In this document: positions 22,773 to 34,583 of the stretch, piece after piece
Numbering within the stretch: position 1 is the stretch's first letter
How the letters are laid out: every line of letters starts with the position of its first letter
NCBI GenBank assembly: GCA_033964015.1
Contig: CM066915.1
Coordinates: 6,993,575 to 7,057,574 of the forward strand
Reading direction: 5' to 3'
Length of the DNA: 64,000 nucleotides
DNA from: Scolanthus callimorphus
Lineage: Eukaryota; Cnidaria; Anthozoa; Actiniaria; Edwardsiidae
Translations under genes and position numbers: made by a program
The notes under the pieces: model-generated
What the model was told of the DNA's origin: nothing
The model's input: only the letters and a program-made list of their open reading frames with translations
Databases searched by the model: none

Positions 22773-22944
22773 TATCTGCGACCCTGTTCTGGAAGCGGGA
22801 GGGCTGAAAACCCTACCCTGATGCACAGCGGCACATACCCGTATAGTAAATATAAGGGAGTACCCCCCCTTATGGAAGCTTTGGAAACTTGGTCGCAAAA
22901 TTGGCGCAAAACATATTGACATGTTTACATTTGATTTCATTCAG

Positions 22945-25900
22945 TGTTAAAAAGATAGAGACCCACCAAACAACAGAAGGCAACGAGTGCGACCAGAGAC
23001 CGTTAATTGCACAAACAGCGCAGATTGCGAAGGCTGATCCATCCCCGTCAGTTGTACTGCCACAGGATCCCTGTACATCGCGCGAAAGTGGTCTGGGAGA
23101 GAGTTTACTAGCATCCGTGCGGGATATCTGTGCTTCTCGTGACAGTGGGATTGGTGAGAGTAATACTGATTCGACGCGGGAATCCTGTGCTTCGCGCGAC
23201 AGTACAATGCCGGAGTGCAATGAGAAAACTGGACAGGATGACTGTGATTTACGAAACAGTGGGCTTGGTCTGAACATTCAGGGAAGTTTACGAGAGCGCT
23301 GTGCTAAACGGAAAAAGATGAAAAAAGCCAGGCACGACAAGGACACTTCCAAACCGGAGGTCACCAAAAATGACAAGACCAAGTGTACTCCTGAAATAAT
23401 CACGTGTACAGAACGCTCGGAGCATGCTCACTTGGCTAGGAAAACAGGCACTACCAACGACTTGGCCGCGTCCTCATCCAGTGCAGGCACGTGCTTATCC
23501 AGTGCGATCACGTGCACATCAACCGTAAGTACGTGCAAAAATGCCACAATCACGTGTCAACCTACAGGAAATAGTTCATCATCCAGCGCTATCACGTGCA
23601 CATCTACTGTAAGCACGTGCCAAAATATTACAGTCACGTGTCAACCTACAGGAAAAAGTTCGTCATCAAGTGCCATCGCGTGCACATCTACTGTAAGTAC
23701 GTGCCAAAATACTACAGTCACGTGTCTCCCTGGCACGTCTCGCAAACGTCAATGGATGGAAAGCGCATCAAACGCTAACAATGCTGCGAGTTTGGCAACT
23801 GATGAAGACGACGCCGATTTTAAGCCAAACGTGGTTGCACATCGGCGCAAAAGACGCAAGAAAGGAGCTCATCAATCAGCCAGCAATAAAGCTAACAAAA
23901 AAGCGAATAATGAAGCGTTTCAAGAGAAGAGTTGTGTTGGCCAAGAGAGCGGGTGTGGCCAAGATGGCGAGGTGCTGAGCGGCAAAGCCACGGGAGCAAG
24001 TGCTGCTATTGCGCATGATCAAGGAGATGATTTACAACAAGGTATGTACAAGGTGTCAAACCCAGTACATCAAACTCACGCGTAGAATCAAAACATGAAT
24101 TGATGTTCACAATTGTCAGTGAGCAGTGGTCGGTGAGCTAGAGCAGATTTCGTACGACTGTGAAAAGTGACAAGGCACGGCGCGACACTGTCGCTGCACG
24201 CAACCTGACCTGCTGTAGATACGAAATGAAATCGCGTAGTCGCGGCACGGTCACGGCGCGGCACAACTTTTTCGCGGAACTTTTCACAGTCATACGAAAT
24301 CTGCTCTAGTCTCCGCCGGGCCACCTTGTCACTGCGTCTGGGAGTATGAATGGTAAGGTCTTGGGCCTTTTACGCAGAGGAACAGCGGGAGACCCCGGGA
24401 GAAGGCTGACTCACTAGCCCTTCGTAAAAATAAAGAGCAGATTTCGTATAACTGTGAAAAGTACCCCGAGAAAGGGGGGCTGCGCCCCCCTCGTTCCCCC
24501 GCCCCTAAATCCGCCCCTGATACGGAATAAAATCGTGTAGTCGCGGCGCGACGCGGCACAACTTTGCCGCGGCGCTTTTCACCGTCATAGGAAATCAGCT
24601 CTAGCCTTTACATAACCGCAGGATGTAAGAGCTCTGTTAGTGTTCTTGTAAGCACTGCGCTTACAAATGACCTTTTTCTGTTGTTGTTTGTAGTGAATTT
24701 TCCAGAACATGCAAATACTGACAGCGTGGCCAACTGCTCTGGGTCCAGTCGCGTGGACGTCATCACTATCCCGGATGTCAAGCCGGATTTCACTACTGTC
24801 AGGTAAATCTGCAGATCTGCTGCGCCCTTATGCAGGGCATCTGGTAAATTCGAAAAAAATTGTGCGGAAAAAATGAGCAAAAAACGGGCAATAGGGCAGA
24901 AATAGTGCGAGTTTTAGAGTTAATTTTTTAAACAATATTCTTTCTATAACACATTTTCTAAGAAAGTGCGGAGAAGTGCAGAGGAAGCGATCTGGTGCGA
25001 TTTTTGGTTGATAGTGAGGAATAGGACCGCCGCACTGTACCAGATGCCCTGCTTATGGGTTACATGTATGCCGAGACTCAGAGCACATGATGCCACAGAC
25101 ATTGTCACCACAAAACTGTTTACTTGAGGTTTACTAATTTTGCCAATCGGAAAACATTGTTGCAACAGATTGTGCTGTCTAATACAGAATGTGAGATCTT
25201 CGTATTTTGAAATAAACTATTATTTCTTAGAGAAGTTGCTGATCTTACAGCCGACCACATTGAGTACCTCGTTAATGACATGAAGCAGCAGTTAAAACAG
25301 ATCTTCAAAGGCAAGGTAAACCACTCCCAAAATCCTCACGCTCGGATGAAAGTACTCTTCATTATTATATAGACACGAGTGTTTTACTGGGAAATACGCC
25401 ACTCGTAGATCTCATATGAAGCTACATCCGGGTCCTCAGTGACATATTTTCCATATCCTCACTAGTGAGGATATCGGTCAAAACAAAAGTGCTTGGAAAT
25501 CAATTTGGAATATTTTTTCTGGTTTGTCTATACAATAAAAAGAAAATTACACGGTGGCTTGAAGATATGATTTTTATTTTCTCGTGTCAAAAACAATATT
25601 TTACTCATTCGCTGCGCTCATTCGTAAAATATTGTTCTTGCCACTCGAAAATAAAACTCATATCTTCGCGCCACCGTGTAATATCCTCTATTTATACTTC
25701 TATCCCGCTCGCAGGCGTTATGCTCGGTGCATACTAGCGACATAATGACGTTATGGTGCAACGAAAACAGCATGGAAAAATTAAAATTATCAATATTTTC
25801 CATGGATCATCATAAGATTACTTCACCAAAACAATCTTATGTTATTATTTGTTGTGGACTTCAACGTTTTGAAACCACTGAATTTTGTTCGCGTGATATT

Positions 25901-28900
25901 TTTCTTATGCCTTTATGTGGCAAGTGTGCACCAGGCTTTAAAGAGTAATTTTAGGTAAAAAAAACTGAGTTTGCTTTCACGTGTCCGCCATCTTGGATTT
26001 GGTGACAAAAATCCCCGCCCCCTCCTCAACGATCTGTCATGTGTTGTCACCAAATCCAAGATGGCGGACGCAAAAGCAAACTCAGTTGTTTTTTTTTTTA
26101 CCTAAAATTACTCTCTAACGCCTGCGAGCAGCCTATCATGTAACTAAAGATAGGCAGTGCGCTTTATGGTCTCGGTCCTTTATTCCGCAAGGAACAAAGC
26201 ATTGTCTCAGTACTATATAGTAGCCCAGTGATGTTCAGTCGTCCTTTCGCTCTCGATCGTACCTCACTTTGCGAGCGGAAACGTCAGAATTCACTAGCAC
26301 TGTCTTAGCCAGACACACAGGCAGGATTGTTTTCCGGACACCGCGACTGTTGAAGAAAGCGTGCGTTGCCTTGGAAACGTGAGGAGGGTTGTCCAATACA
26401 CTGACAAATTTATGCAAGGCATTGTCTAAAACAATGGAGTGGAATGGAGTGTATTATAGAACGAGGCAATACAATGGGAGAGAACAATACCATGCATAAA
26501 ATTGTCAGAGTATTGGACTAGTATGAACGTGAGGTACGACTGAAAGTGAAGTGACGGCTGAAATTCTATCCTCGGAAACCCGGGATTTTTTCTATCAAAC
26601 ATTTCACTCACGAAAGAACAAAAGGCCTTGGGAACGGTTTCGGGCAAACGTGTGGCACAAAACTTGTCTTTGTCAAAACTTCAGATGTGAATGTACATAC
26701 CATTGACAGATGTTAAAAGGAGCCTGTGACGCAACTGCGCAGCTGTTCTGCGCATCTCTCGAATCAAAGAAGTATCGTCCCGTAACGATGGCAAGCGAAG
26801 GCGAAAAACCTCGAAAACAAATCGTATATAATCTCACTACTTCTCAATCCATCCGACCATCCTTTTTAGCTTTACATGTTCTTACTGTGCGACTACGTCA
26901 ACCGGGCCATTTTTTAAGAAGTTAGCCAATCAGAAAGCGAGTACAGAACAAAGGATCTCGACTTTCTTGAGATCTGAGACACCGAAATATCGCTTTTCTC
27001 GTAACAATTGTGGAAATTATGGGCAGAAATAACTTCAAAACACTTAATTACTCATCATCAGATGTATTGCAGGTGTCAAATTTGCTTAAAATGGTTTGAA
27101 TCTCTAAATGACAAACTTTTTACGGGATGGCCCGGTTGACGTAGTCGCACAGTAAATAGTTATCTGATAGGATGGTCTTATTAGTTTTGCTGATAATTCA
27201 GTGCTAGCTCCTGGAGCATGCGCGTATCATGAGAGGCTCCCTTTAAGTGTGATTCATTGTTTTTCTCACAGACTTACTGTCGACGACACGAAGACTACAA
27301 AAGTGGTGGAAGAACCCGGGGTGAGTGACTCTTGGTCGAATCTCCTATACTACCGCCTGAGGAAATCTGGAATTCCACACAAAATAATCCCTTTCATATC
27401 GCGATTCCGGCAGGAAGAAATACCTAAAACGGCTCGCATGCACGAGGAAGAAAGGCGACATCTAAAGGACCGTTCATTATTTATAGGGAATACCGGGCTT
27501 TATGTGTACGTAGTCATCTGGTTTGCCTCCCGGCCAATTTGGGGTTTTTTAACCAAGTTTGTTTGAGTTTGTCGTTTGTATATTATAGTGACCCAATTAG
27601 CGCGACGAACTATATATATCAACAAAAATAGCAACGACAGTACGCGCGCTGTGATTGGTGGATTTACGGGCTGTTTATGAGAACATGACCTGTTTATGAA
27701 AATTAGGCCTTCCTTTATACTTAGAAAACTATAGGCTATATAATCAGTATGTTATTAACGTGGTTGCTCGGGCCGTACTCTTAAGTTATGGATCCCACGA
27801 AATAATTATCGGTCCAAAACCTACCGTATGGCCCTCGCACTCGGTTACTAAGAGGTGTTTATTGTGTTTATTCGGACCTTATTTCCTTTCTGTGCAATGT
27901 TTTATGTTCTCATTGTCATTGAGATGACCGTATTGATTTACCAGGTGACCTTGCCTTCCAAGTGCGGTTCGGTTTGTTTTCGGAGGAGCAAATCGAGGCG
28001 GTCATGTGTACTCTAACTTCAATCTTTAGCTCGCGGACAACCAAGGTACAGTAAGGCTAATAATCAATTTGCCTTGATGTGTTACTTAATAGAAAACGAT
28101 CGAACTCATTTATAGTCGCCAGATACTGAAGTTTTGTCGCCATAATTAAATCTGGTCGCCATATTTTTCGCCCGGCGAATTAATACTGTCGACAGCTAAT
28201 TTTTAGAAGGCCATATCTTAAAAGCCTCACAGACCAGGGGTAAAGCCAGGGAAATACGAAGCACAAAATCTCTCAACTTGTCGCGCAATATTGTTGCGTT
28301 GCAAGTTGATGATCGATGTTGCGCGTTTTTCAACTCGCTGTTTTTCAACTCGTTGTGAAAACTTGTTGCGCGAAGTAGAACGCGCGTCTACTTTGAGCCA
28401 CAATGTCTAGCTTTGTTGCTCGTTTTTCATCAAACACACAAGTTGTCGCGCGACATTTTGCCTACAATTCAAGTTGATTAGTCAATAGAAATGAGGTGCT
28501 AAGGGGCAAAATCCGCCTTTGGCTCGCATGTGTGATCATCAAAAATGAAATGTTGCGCGACAAGTTGTGAATTTGATGAAAAACTAGCAACAAACATTAG
28601 ACTTGCAACGCAGCAATGTTGCGCGACAAGTTGAGGGATTTTGTGCCTCGTATTTCCCCGGCTTAAGGTATGAGTATACCTTTGAAGGGTGTCGCGGGAA
28701 AAAAATTCGTATCGCGTCACAATTTACACCACAGACGTCGTTCATATATCATTTTAAAGCTAAAAGGTTGGTCTATCTGATGGATAATTTTGTTTTCATT
28801 ATATTGTACATGAGCATATACTTTTTTAACCCTAAAGAAAAAAATACCGACTTTCTTTAAAAAGTTCCAGCTTCTTCAAATTAAATTGCACAGCTCTAAA

Positions 28901-30477
28901 TTTAAGCAAGATCTATTCCTTAGAATGTGATGTAAAAAAAGGTATGCGGGATTTTTTATTTTTCTTTCAAAACATATTTTAAGCAAATTTTTGTGTTAGC
29001 ATCGCCAAAAATATCGATTTTCAATCTGTTTTACGTAATATTTCCGAAAATACGTAAACTATTAAAAATCCCGCACACCTTTTTTCAGATCGCCCTCTAT
29101 GGAATACATTTAGTGGAAATCTGGAGCTTTTAACATTAACTGGAAGTGGCAGGAACTCTTAAAAAGCAAAAATTTGTACTTCCCCTTTGGAGCGCAAAAC
29201 GACGAAAACGTTCCATCAAAGTAAACGTTGCATAGAAATATACCACTTAGTAAGTAAGGCCGTTCCATAAGCTTTAAAACGATATATAAATGGCCTTTGT
29301 AGTGTAAATAATGACGCGTCAGTGATTTTTTTCCGCGAAAAATTGACATCCCTCGCGCAAAGGTATACTCATACCTTAAAGCACCAATTGGCGACTATTG
29401 CTCGCCAAACTCTACATCTAGTCGCCGCAATGTCGGGTCCTGGGTGATCATGAGAAAATTCACTTGGAGTTCCAGGGTTCTAGCTGAACCTGGCGTCCTC
29501 AACAGGGGGGTGCGGACTATTTTTGCGACTGCCCAATCTAACATAGTAATTGCTTTGTTTTGTTCCAGTATCTTGATTACGTCACTAAAGTCTTGCTACC
29601 CGAGACGTTTGTGCTTATCTACACCAAGATATTCGGTGGAACACGCGATGAGGTCAGTGGGTAGAATAGGTACTTCATATATGGTACTTCCAAGAGTTCC
29701 CTGTATGAACTCTACCGTGGGATTTACCATATGAAGTACCTATGAGAGTTTCGGCTCGTCGTGTCTTTTATGCAATTTGGGTATAGTAGCGATGAGGTCA
29801 ATGGGTAAAATATTGGTAGGTAATTGATATATGGTACATTCAAGAGTACCCTGTATGAAGTTTTACAGTAGGATGTACCCATATGAAGTGCTTATGGGAA
29901 TCTCTCGGGTCCACGATCACTTCTCTCGTTGTGTCTTTTATGCGATTTGGGTAGCGATGAGGTCAGTGGGTAGAATATTGGTAGGTACTTGATATATGGT
30001 ACATCGAAGAGTACCCTATATGAATTTCTACAGTAGGCCCGCATTCATTTCGGCTCGTCGTGTCTGTAGTATCTGTAGTTCTGCAGTGAAGGTTTAAGTA
30101 TTTTTCCTCATTTCTTAATGAAAAATAACAGGGAAATTCACTAAAACTTGCAGATACTCGAAAAACATAGTACTTTTGGTCGCACTATAACACAGGCCAG
30201 CATAATGCTTCACCTTCAATAATGCTATCAAGGTAGTCTGGTAGTGCAGCCCAGATAGGCGAACCATATTCTAACACTGATAACCTAATCAGTGAACAGT
30301 AGATCTTGACAAGAACCTCTAAGGCAAGACCGGTTTTCTTGTGTACTCGGATTGCATATCTTTGACTTCGCTGTTAATATTCCCGTGTTTCTCTCTCTTT
30401 TCCAGGCGGAGCTTCTGCTTATTGACGGAGCACCAAGCACAAGTCAAACATTCACAGATGACAGTATGACAGAATAG
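22945..30477 (+). CDS. seven-exon gene of unknown function, 5' end missing
   Basis: Exons are 22945-24041, 24694-24802, 25231-25315, 27272-27320, 27945-28045, 29569-29652 and 30406-30477 (stop). All boundaries are AG/GT and all six junctions keep one open frame of about 530 codons. The large first visible exon needs an upstream exon ending two bases into a codon; I did not find it. It encodes a Ser/Thr/Cys-rich, low-complexity region with GESLLAS / SRDSGIGES type repeats, a 28-residue repeat three times over and a basic patch RKRRKKG. The later exons look like a folded domain: DHIEYLVNDMKQQLKQIF, then GDLAFQVRFGLFSEEQIEA, then YLDYVTKVLLPETFVLIYTK. A nuclear protein is possible from the basic clusters. 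I do not recognise the family. Confidence 0.72.
23485..23735 (+). repeat. 84-bp coding repeat, three copies, rich in CACGTG
   Basis: A 28-codon unit containing SSAITCTSTVSTCQN and TVTCQPTGK is repeated three times in frame, with the last copy drifting. Each unit carries CACGTG palindromes at the Ile/Val-Thr-Cys positions. It lies within the large exon 22945-24041. Confidence 0.85.
24138..24309. mobile_element. AGAGCAGATTTCG inverted-repeat element, copy 1
   Basis: CTAGAGCAGATTTCGTACGACTG at the left and the near-perfect reverse complement at the right, with GC-rich GCGGCACGG-type interior. It lies in the first visible intron of the seven-exon gene. Confidence 0.8.
24434..24602. mobile_element. 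AGAGCAGATTTCG inverted-repeat element, copy 2
   Basis: AGAGCAGATTTCGTATAACTG at the left and AATCAGCTCT at the right; the interior shares GTCGCGGCGCG words with copy 1 but has a GGGGGGCTGCGCCCCCC palindrome inserted. It sits 91 bases before the exon at 24694. Confidence 0.75.
25547..25681. repeat. 135-bp hairpin
   Basis: TTACACGGTGGC at the left pairs with GCCACCGTGTAA at the right, and arms of about 57 bases run to a loop around CATTCGCTGCGCTCATTCG. Similar CGCTGCGC loops occur near 33435. Confidence 0.8.
25708..26129. mobile_element. 422-bp inverted-repeat element with inner hairpin
   Basis: GCTCGCAGGCGTTA at the left and TAACGCCTGCGAGC at the right. Its right half (25942-26114) is a further long hairpin whose arms include GTCCGCCATCTTGGATTTGG and its complement. 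It lies in the intron between the exons at 25231 and 27272. Confidence 0.7.
28244..28661. mobile_element. 418-bp inverted-repeat element
   Basis: AGCCAGGGAAATACGAAGC at the left and the reverse complement at the right; arms of about 62 bases continue through CTCAACTTGTCGCGCAA. The interior repeats TTGTCGCGCGACA words. The piggyBac-like element at 28665 abuts its right end. Confidence 0.75.
28665..29375. mobile_element. piggyBac-like non-autonomous element with TTAA duplication
   Basis: GGTATGAGTATACCTTTG at the left and its exact complement at the right, with TTAA on both sides (28661-28664, 29376-29379). TTAA duplication is characteristic of piggyBac and also of Kolobok elements. No transposase is encoded in 711 bases. 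A diverged left-end fragment occurs at 50553-50640. Confidence 0.8.
29647..30060. repeat. three-copy tandem repeat covering a splice donor
   Basis: GATGAGGTCAGTGGGTAGAATA occurs at 29647, 29791 (one base changed) and 29956, followed each time by ATATATGGTAC-TTC and CTGTATGAA words. The first copy contains the end of the exon 29569-29652 and its GT donor. Confidence 0.85.
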
Positions 30478-30489
30478 CCAGGGCGAAAA

Positions 30490-31053
30490 GGGCCATTCCA
30501 TTTATTATCCGCACCCCCGCTACGGAAGATGTCATTTTGACTTCTAATCTCCTCAGAAATTTCACCTGGCATCCCCCTCATAAATAACCATAGCCTGCTA
30601 GCCAGTTCTCCAGTGTTTTTTTTTTTCTTCGGATATTTGACTTTTTTGGCACGTGGGATTCCTGTCCCCCACGCGACACAGGAATCCCGCGCGCTAAAAA
30701 AATTTCCGAAAAAAACTTTTCCTCATATCTTAGCGAAATAAACAGGAAAATTGACCAAAACTTGCAGATACTCGAGAAACATCCTTCTCTTGGTCGCCAT
30801 TTTGTTTTTACCCCCACCGAGGGGCCGGGCCTGAGTCACGTTTTGAACTCCACAGGCAGCCCGCGCTGTTTTGGCATAAAAACGACAGCACTTTCTTGAT
30901 ATGGCCCCCACGGAAAAAAGTGTTCCTGGGTTCCTATAGGTTTAGGCCCCTTTGGAAATAGGGTAGGCCCCCTCGGAAAATGGCTAAATTGATGCCCCCT
31001 CCCTCAGAAAAACTCTTTTGTAGGGAGGGTTTGGATAAAAAATGGAATGGCCC
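30490..31053. mobile_element. 564-bp inverted-repeat element
   Basis: GGGCCATTCCATTTATTATCC at the left and ...GGATAAAAAATGGAATGGCCC at the right. It begins 12 bases after the stop codon of the seven-exon gene, so it probably forms part of the 3' UTR. A left-end fragment recurs at 50643. Confidence 0.8.
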
Positions 31054-31640
31054 AAACCAAGAAATTAGCCTTGACAAACCTAGATAAAAATGCAAAAGGG
31101 TATATTTTAAAGTCAGGTTGGTAATATTATATTCAAAGAAAACTACGAAAAAATGCTGAGAATGCTGATTATATATATAAATACGAGGTTGTGTTTAACA
31201 GTATCTCATGAAAAAATGAACAATAGATGAGATATATTTAAAATTATATAAATCTATATTTGATACAAAAGATGTATAGTTATTGTTATATGTCATAAAT
31301 AAACGTTTATCACTTGGTCATCACTTAGCCTGAATATTAGCCGCCCCTTCGCTCTCCGATCGTACCTCACCTTGCGAGACTACAACTCCACTTTAGTTTA
31401 GCAAAACGTCTTTCATCCTTCAAGAGGAGCCCAAAAATGTTTTTGACCGTTTTTGACACACCCCCCCCCCACCCCCCCGTTTTTTGACCGTGGAATTTTT
31501 CTTACGTTCGTGCCCCCTCTAGACATTTTCAAGACCCCTATAAGTAGTTATATGTAGTTCCTGCGTTTGTTGCATTGAGTCTAACGCTGACCAACTACGC
31601 TGTACATGTTAAACAAATCGTTAGAATTCAAGCTGACACT
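31054..31640. other. AT-rich stretch without a recognised gene
   Basis: Low-complexity AT-rich sequence with a CACCCCCCCCCCACCCCCCC run near 31461. No exon or named repeat recognised. Confidence 0.4.
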
Positions 31641-31647
31641 TGATCAT

Positions 31648-31862
31648 TCTCTTACCCAGAGCTCCCCGGCTCGTAACTTCGCGGGGGAGGCTCTGGTGAC
31701 AGCCACTGACGCATGCGCGAGATTTAATACAGAGCTGCTGAGAGAAAGACCTTTCAGTGCATGCTCCAACGCTCAAAATCAACCAATCAGTGACGGCCCT
31801 CAAATGGATGTCCCAGAGCCTCCCCTGCGAGCAGACGAGCTGAGGAGCTCTGGGAACGAGAA
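31648..31862. mobile_element. short inverted-repeat element, CCCAGAGCTCC ends
   Basis: TTCTCTTACCCAGAGCTCC and the right-edge complement GGAGCTCTGGGAACGAGAA, with inner inverted GGGGGAGGCTCTG / AGAGCCTCCCC. It accounts for most of an open frame at 31606-32028, which I therefore do not call a gene. Confidence 0.65.
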
Positions 31863-32329
31863 TGTGTACGCTTCGAAAATGTCATATTCTGTGTATAACA
31901 AAAATAGAAAGAAAATGTTGGTCAACTGTAGACTCGATTTCAATTTGAATCACAACAGGTCGAACTGGTTTGCCAAATTCGAGGAAAATACGAGAAATAG
32001 CGTCTGCATTATGATACATGGTTCATGATTTTACGTTTTGCAGAACAACGTTAATTGAAATAGGTGTATAAATATATCAAGTATCATTTTCCCGATGGAG
32101 CGTGCGTTGTCATGGAATCGTAGGCCCGACCAATAAGATTCTACTGATAGAATTTGGATCAGTTATGACGTGGTAAATATTATGTATATTTATACAATAT
32201 TGTAAACATTTTTAGTATTAAATGAGTATAGTTTAGTTCGTATGTTATTGAACAATTTAGTAAGAATATTTCCAATTTTTTGTGGGTAAAGAAAGATTGA
32301 TTGAGATACGATCGAGAACAAACGAACGG

Positions 32330-33520
32330 CTGAATTTCATGATAGAATCCCATGCTATGACTCTATCTCGCGTGCTGATTGGCTGAAATCGAAAAGATTT
32401 TTTGTGGAATTACATGGCTGCAAAAGTAGAATTCAATGAAAACACAGGACACTCAAGAAATTAAATTTCAACACGACAAATTTACAATTTATCAAGCGAG
32501 AACAAGTACTCTCTAAAGTTTTAAACTCTGTCAAACACTGTATGATACGTCTTTTCGTCAACGAAGACGCTTGGCTACCAAGATTTAAGTTGCATTTTCC
32601 TGAAATTGAAACAGTTTGGCAATTGCTTCCTTAGAGCGCGTAAAGCCTTTTTTTGTAAAATATTAAATCAATAAAACCTCCTGCATGGGATTCAAAGAAA
32701 ATCTATTACCCGACTCAGGAATTCCACACACTAAATCTCACTTGAAAAATCGATATCGCCCTTGTCGCTAGTAGGGAATTCCCTCGTCGGGGAATGGATT
32801 TACCTATAGAATCCTATGATATCTCTTTTTTGTATAAATTGAGGACGAGATATCATAGGATTCAAGTATATTCAAAGCGTTCAGTCGGTAGAGCACTCAA
32901 AAAGGCGATATCGCCCTCGTCGCTGCGCGACTCGTGTGATATCGCTTTTTTCGTGCTATTTTCTTAGCGGAATCTAGCGTCCTGAAGCTTTGAATAATCC
33001 TATAGAATCCTATGATATCTCTTTTTTGTGAAAATTGAGGACGAGATATCATACGATTCAAGTATATTCTTTAGTCGGTAGATATCGCTTTTTTCGCGCT
33101 TTTTTCTTAGCGGAATCTAGCCTCCTGAAGCTTTGAATAATCCTATAGAATCCCATAGCTCAATTCTTACGCGCGCGTTGATTGGCTAAAAACGAGTGAG
33201 TCGACTTAATTCAATGGTTGAAAGCTGAATTCGACAAAAATACAGGTTACCCGCGCGGAAAGAAAGTTCAAAGCTCGAATCATTTCACTATGGAATAATA
33301 TATAATCTTTGCTATGGGATTCAAGAAAAATTCATCACACCACTCGTGAATTCCACGTTAAACTTCACTTGAACAACGATATCAGCCTCGTTACTACGCG
33401 ACTCATGCGATATCGTTTTTCGCGTGAAATTTACCGTGCGTTCGCTGCGCTCGCTCGTGAGAATATCAAAATTTGAACACTCGAAGATAAATTCCATATC
33501 CCCTCGCGCCCATGTATTAT
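32330..33520. repeat. mosaic of GATATCGC and TATCATAGGATTC repeats
   Basis: CCTATAGAATCCTATGATATC with ATTGAGGACGAGATATCAT follows twice (about 32809 and 32996), along with several GCGATATCG...CGCGACTC inverted pairs. These look like overlapping degenerate inverted-repeat elements. No exon was seen. Confidence 0.6.
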
Positions 33521-33830
33521 GCTCTATATATTTTTTATGTTCAGGATTTTTAACATAATGTATTGATTATACATTATGTCACGGATCGTATGTAAACCAG
33601 CTTTAGCTGATATGATGCCGTGCGAAAATGAAATTTCTGTCTATTTATCTAATTTATCAATACACCTTATTCCAAAATGGCGACTTTTTGTTCCATTTGC
33701 CCTTGCGGCCTCACTCTCATGAAATTATCTTTTGTCTTTGAGCTTGAGTGAATATAAAAGGAAAGAATAATTTCATGAGAAATTTCTATCCTCGCTAATT
33801 TCAGGCTCCGCCAGTCCTCCCCACACCTTA

Positions 33831-34086
33831 GGCTGCGTTCACACTTGGTTTCTCTGGCACTAGAGCCTGATAGAGCCTTGGTACGAATGGTAGTGTGTGC
33901 AAACATGCACACTTGATGCGTGGGAACGGTGCCTAAGTACGGGGACTAATGTGAACACACAAGTTTTTCGAGTGCCAAAGCGAAAATTCGGGCACAGCAT
34001 TGGTGCTCGAGTGCAAGGTCCGGAGCATGCGAGGCTCTAAAATGGGCCGATTAAACCGTGTCCGGGTACCAAGTGTGAACACAGCC
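33831..34086. mobile_element. PIF/Harbinger-like non-autonomous element, TTA duplication
   Basis: GGCTGCGTTCACACTTGGT at the left, exact-type complement ACCAAGTGTGAACACAGCC at the right, TTA on both sides (33828-33830, 34087-34089). A 3-bp T-W-A duplication with GGCTG ends fits PIF/Harbinger. Confidence 0.75.
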
Positions 34087-34583
34087 TTATAGAGAACAAT
34101 GAGACCGAGTGAGACTGTTTGATTGCACAATAGAAAGGAGAACATAAGTTTTTCTTGACAATAAAACAATACCAAACACCATGAATCATAGCTGACCAAC
34201 TATATTGAACACAAAACAAAACGCCTCGAGGTTTGTGGTCCTTTGTGAATACTCCCAAGAGAGTAACGATACTACACTTGGGACAATGAAATTCAAATCA
34301 GTACGAACAAAAACAGCGTTATATATTGGCATTCAACACGAAGGAAAGCATCCACAGGTGACATGTGACGCTTAAAAAGACGAAACTGATTATTTGGGAC
34401 TTTATCTTCTCCTGCAGAACGTGCTTTACCGCAAATTTTGCGCTGGGGTACAGATTTCTTCTCACTTTTTTGTGTTTACGCTTTCGTTCCATGCGGTAGC
34501 CCGTGGTTTTATGCAACAGAGAGCAAAAACGGCAGTGTATTACGTAAGGTAAAACGAAATATTTCAAGAGCGTTCCGTTCGCC

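Noticed and set aside
27272..27320. Alternative frame LTVDDTKTTKVVEEPG for the fourth exon
   Set aside because: It does not fit the phase left by the exon ending at 25315, and joins into a frame with a stop in the next exon; the other frame fits both sides.
31606..32028. 140-codon plus-strand frame
   Set aside because: Most of it is explained by the inverted-repeat element at 31648-31862 and the rest lacks any recognisable motif.
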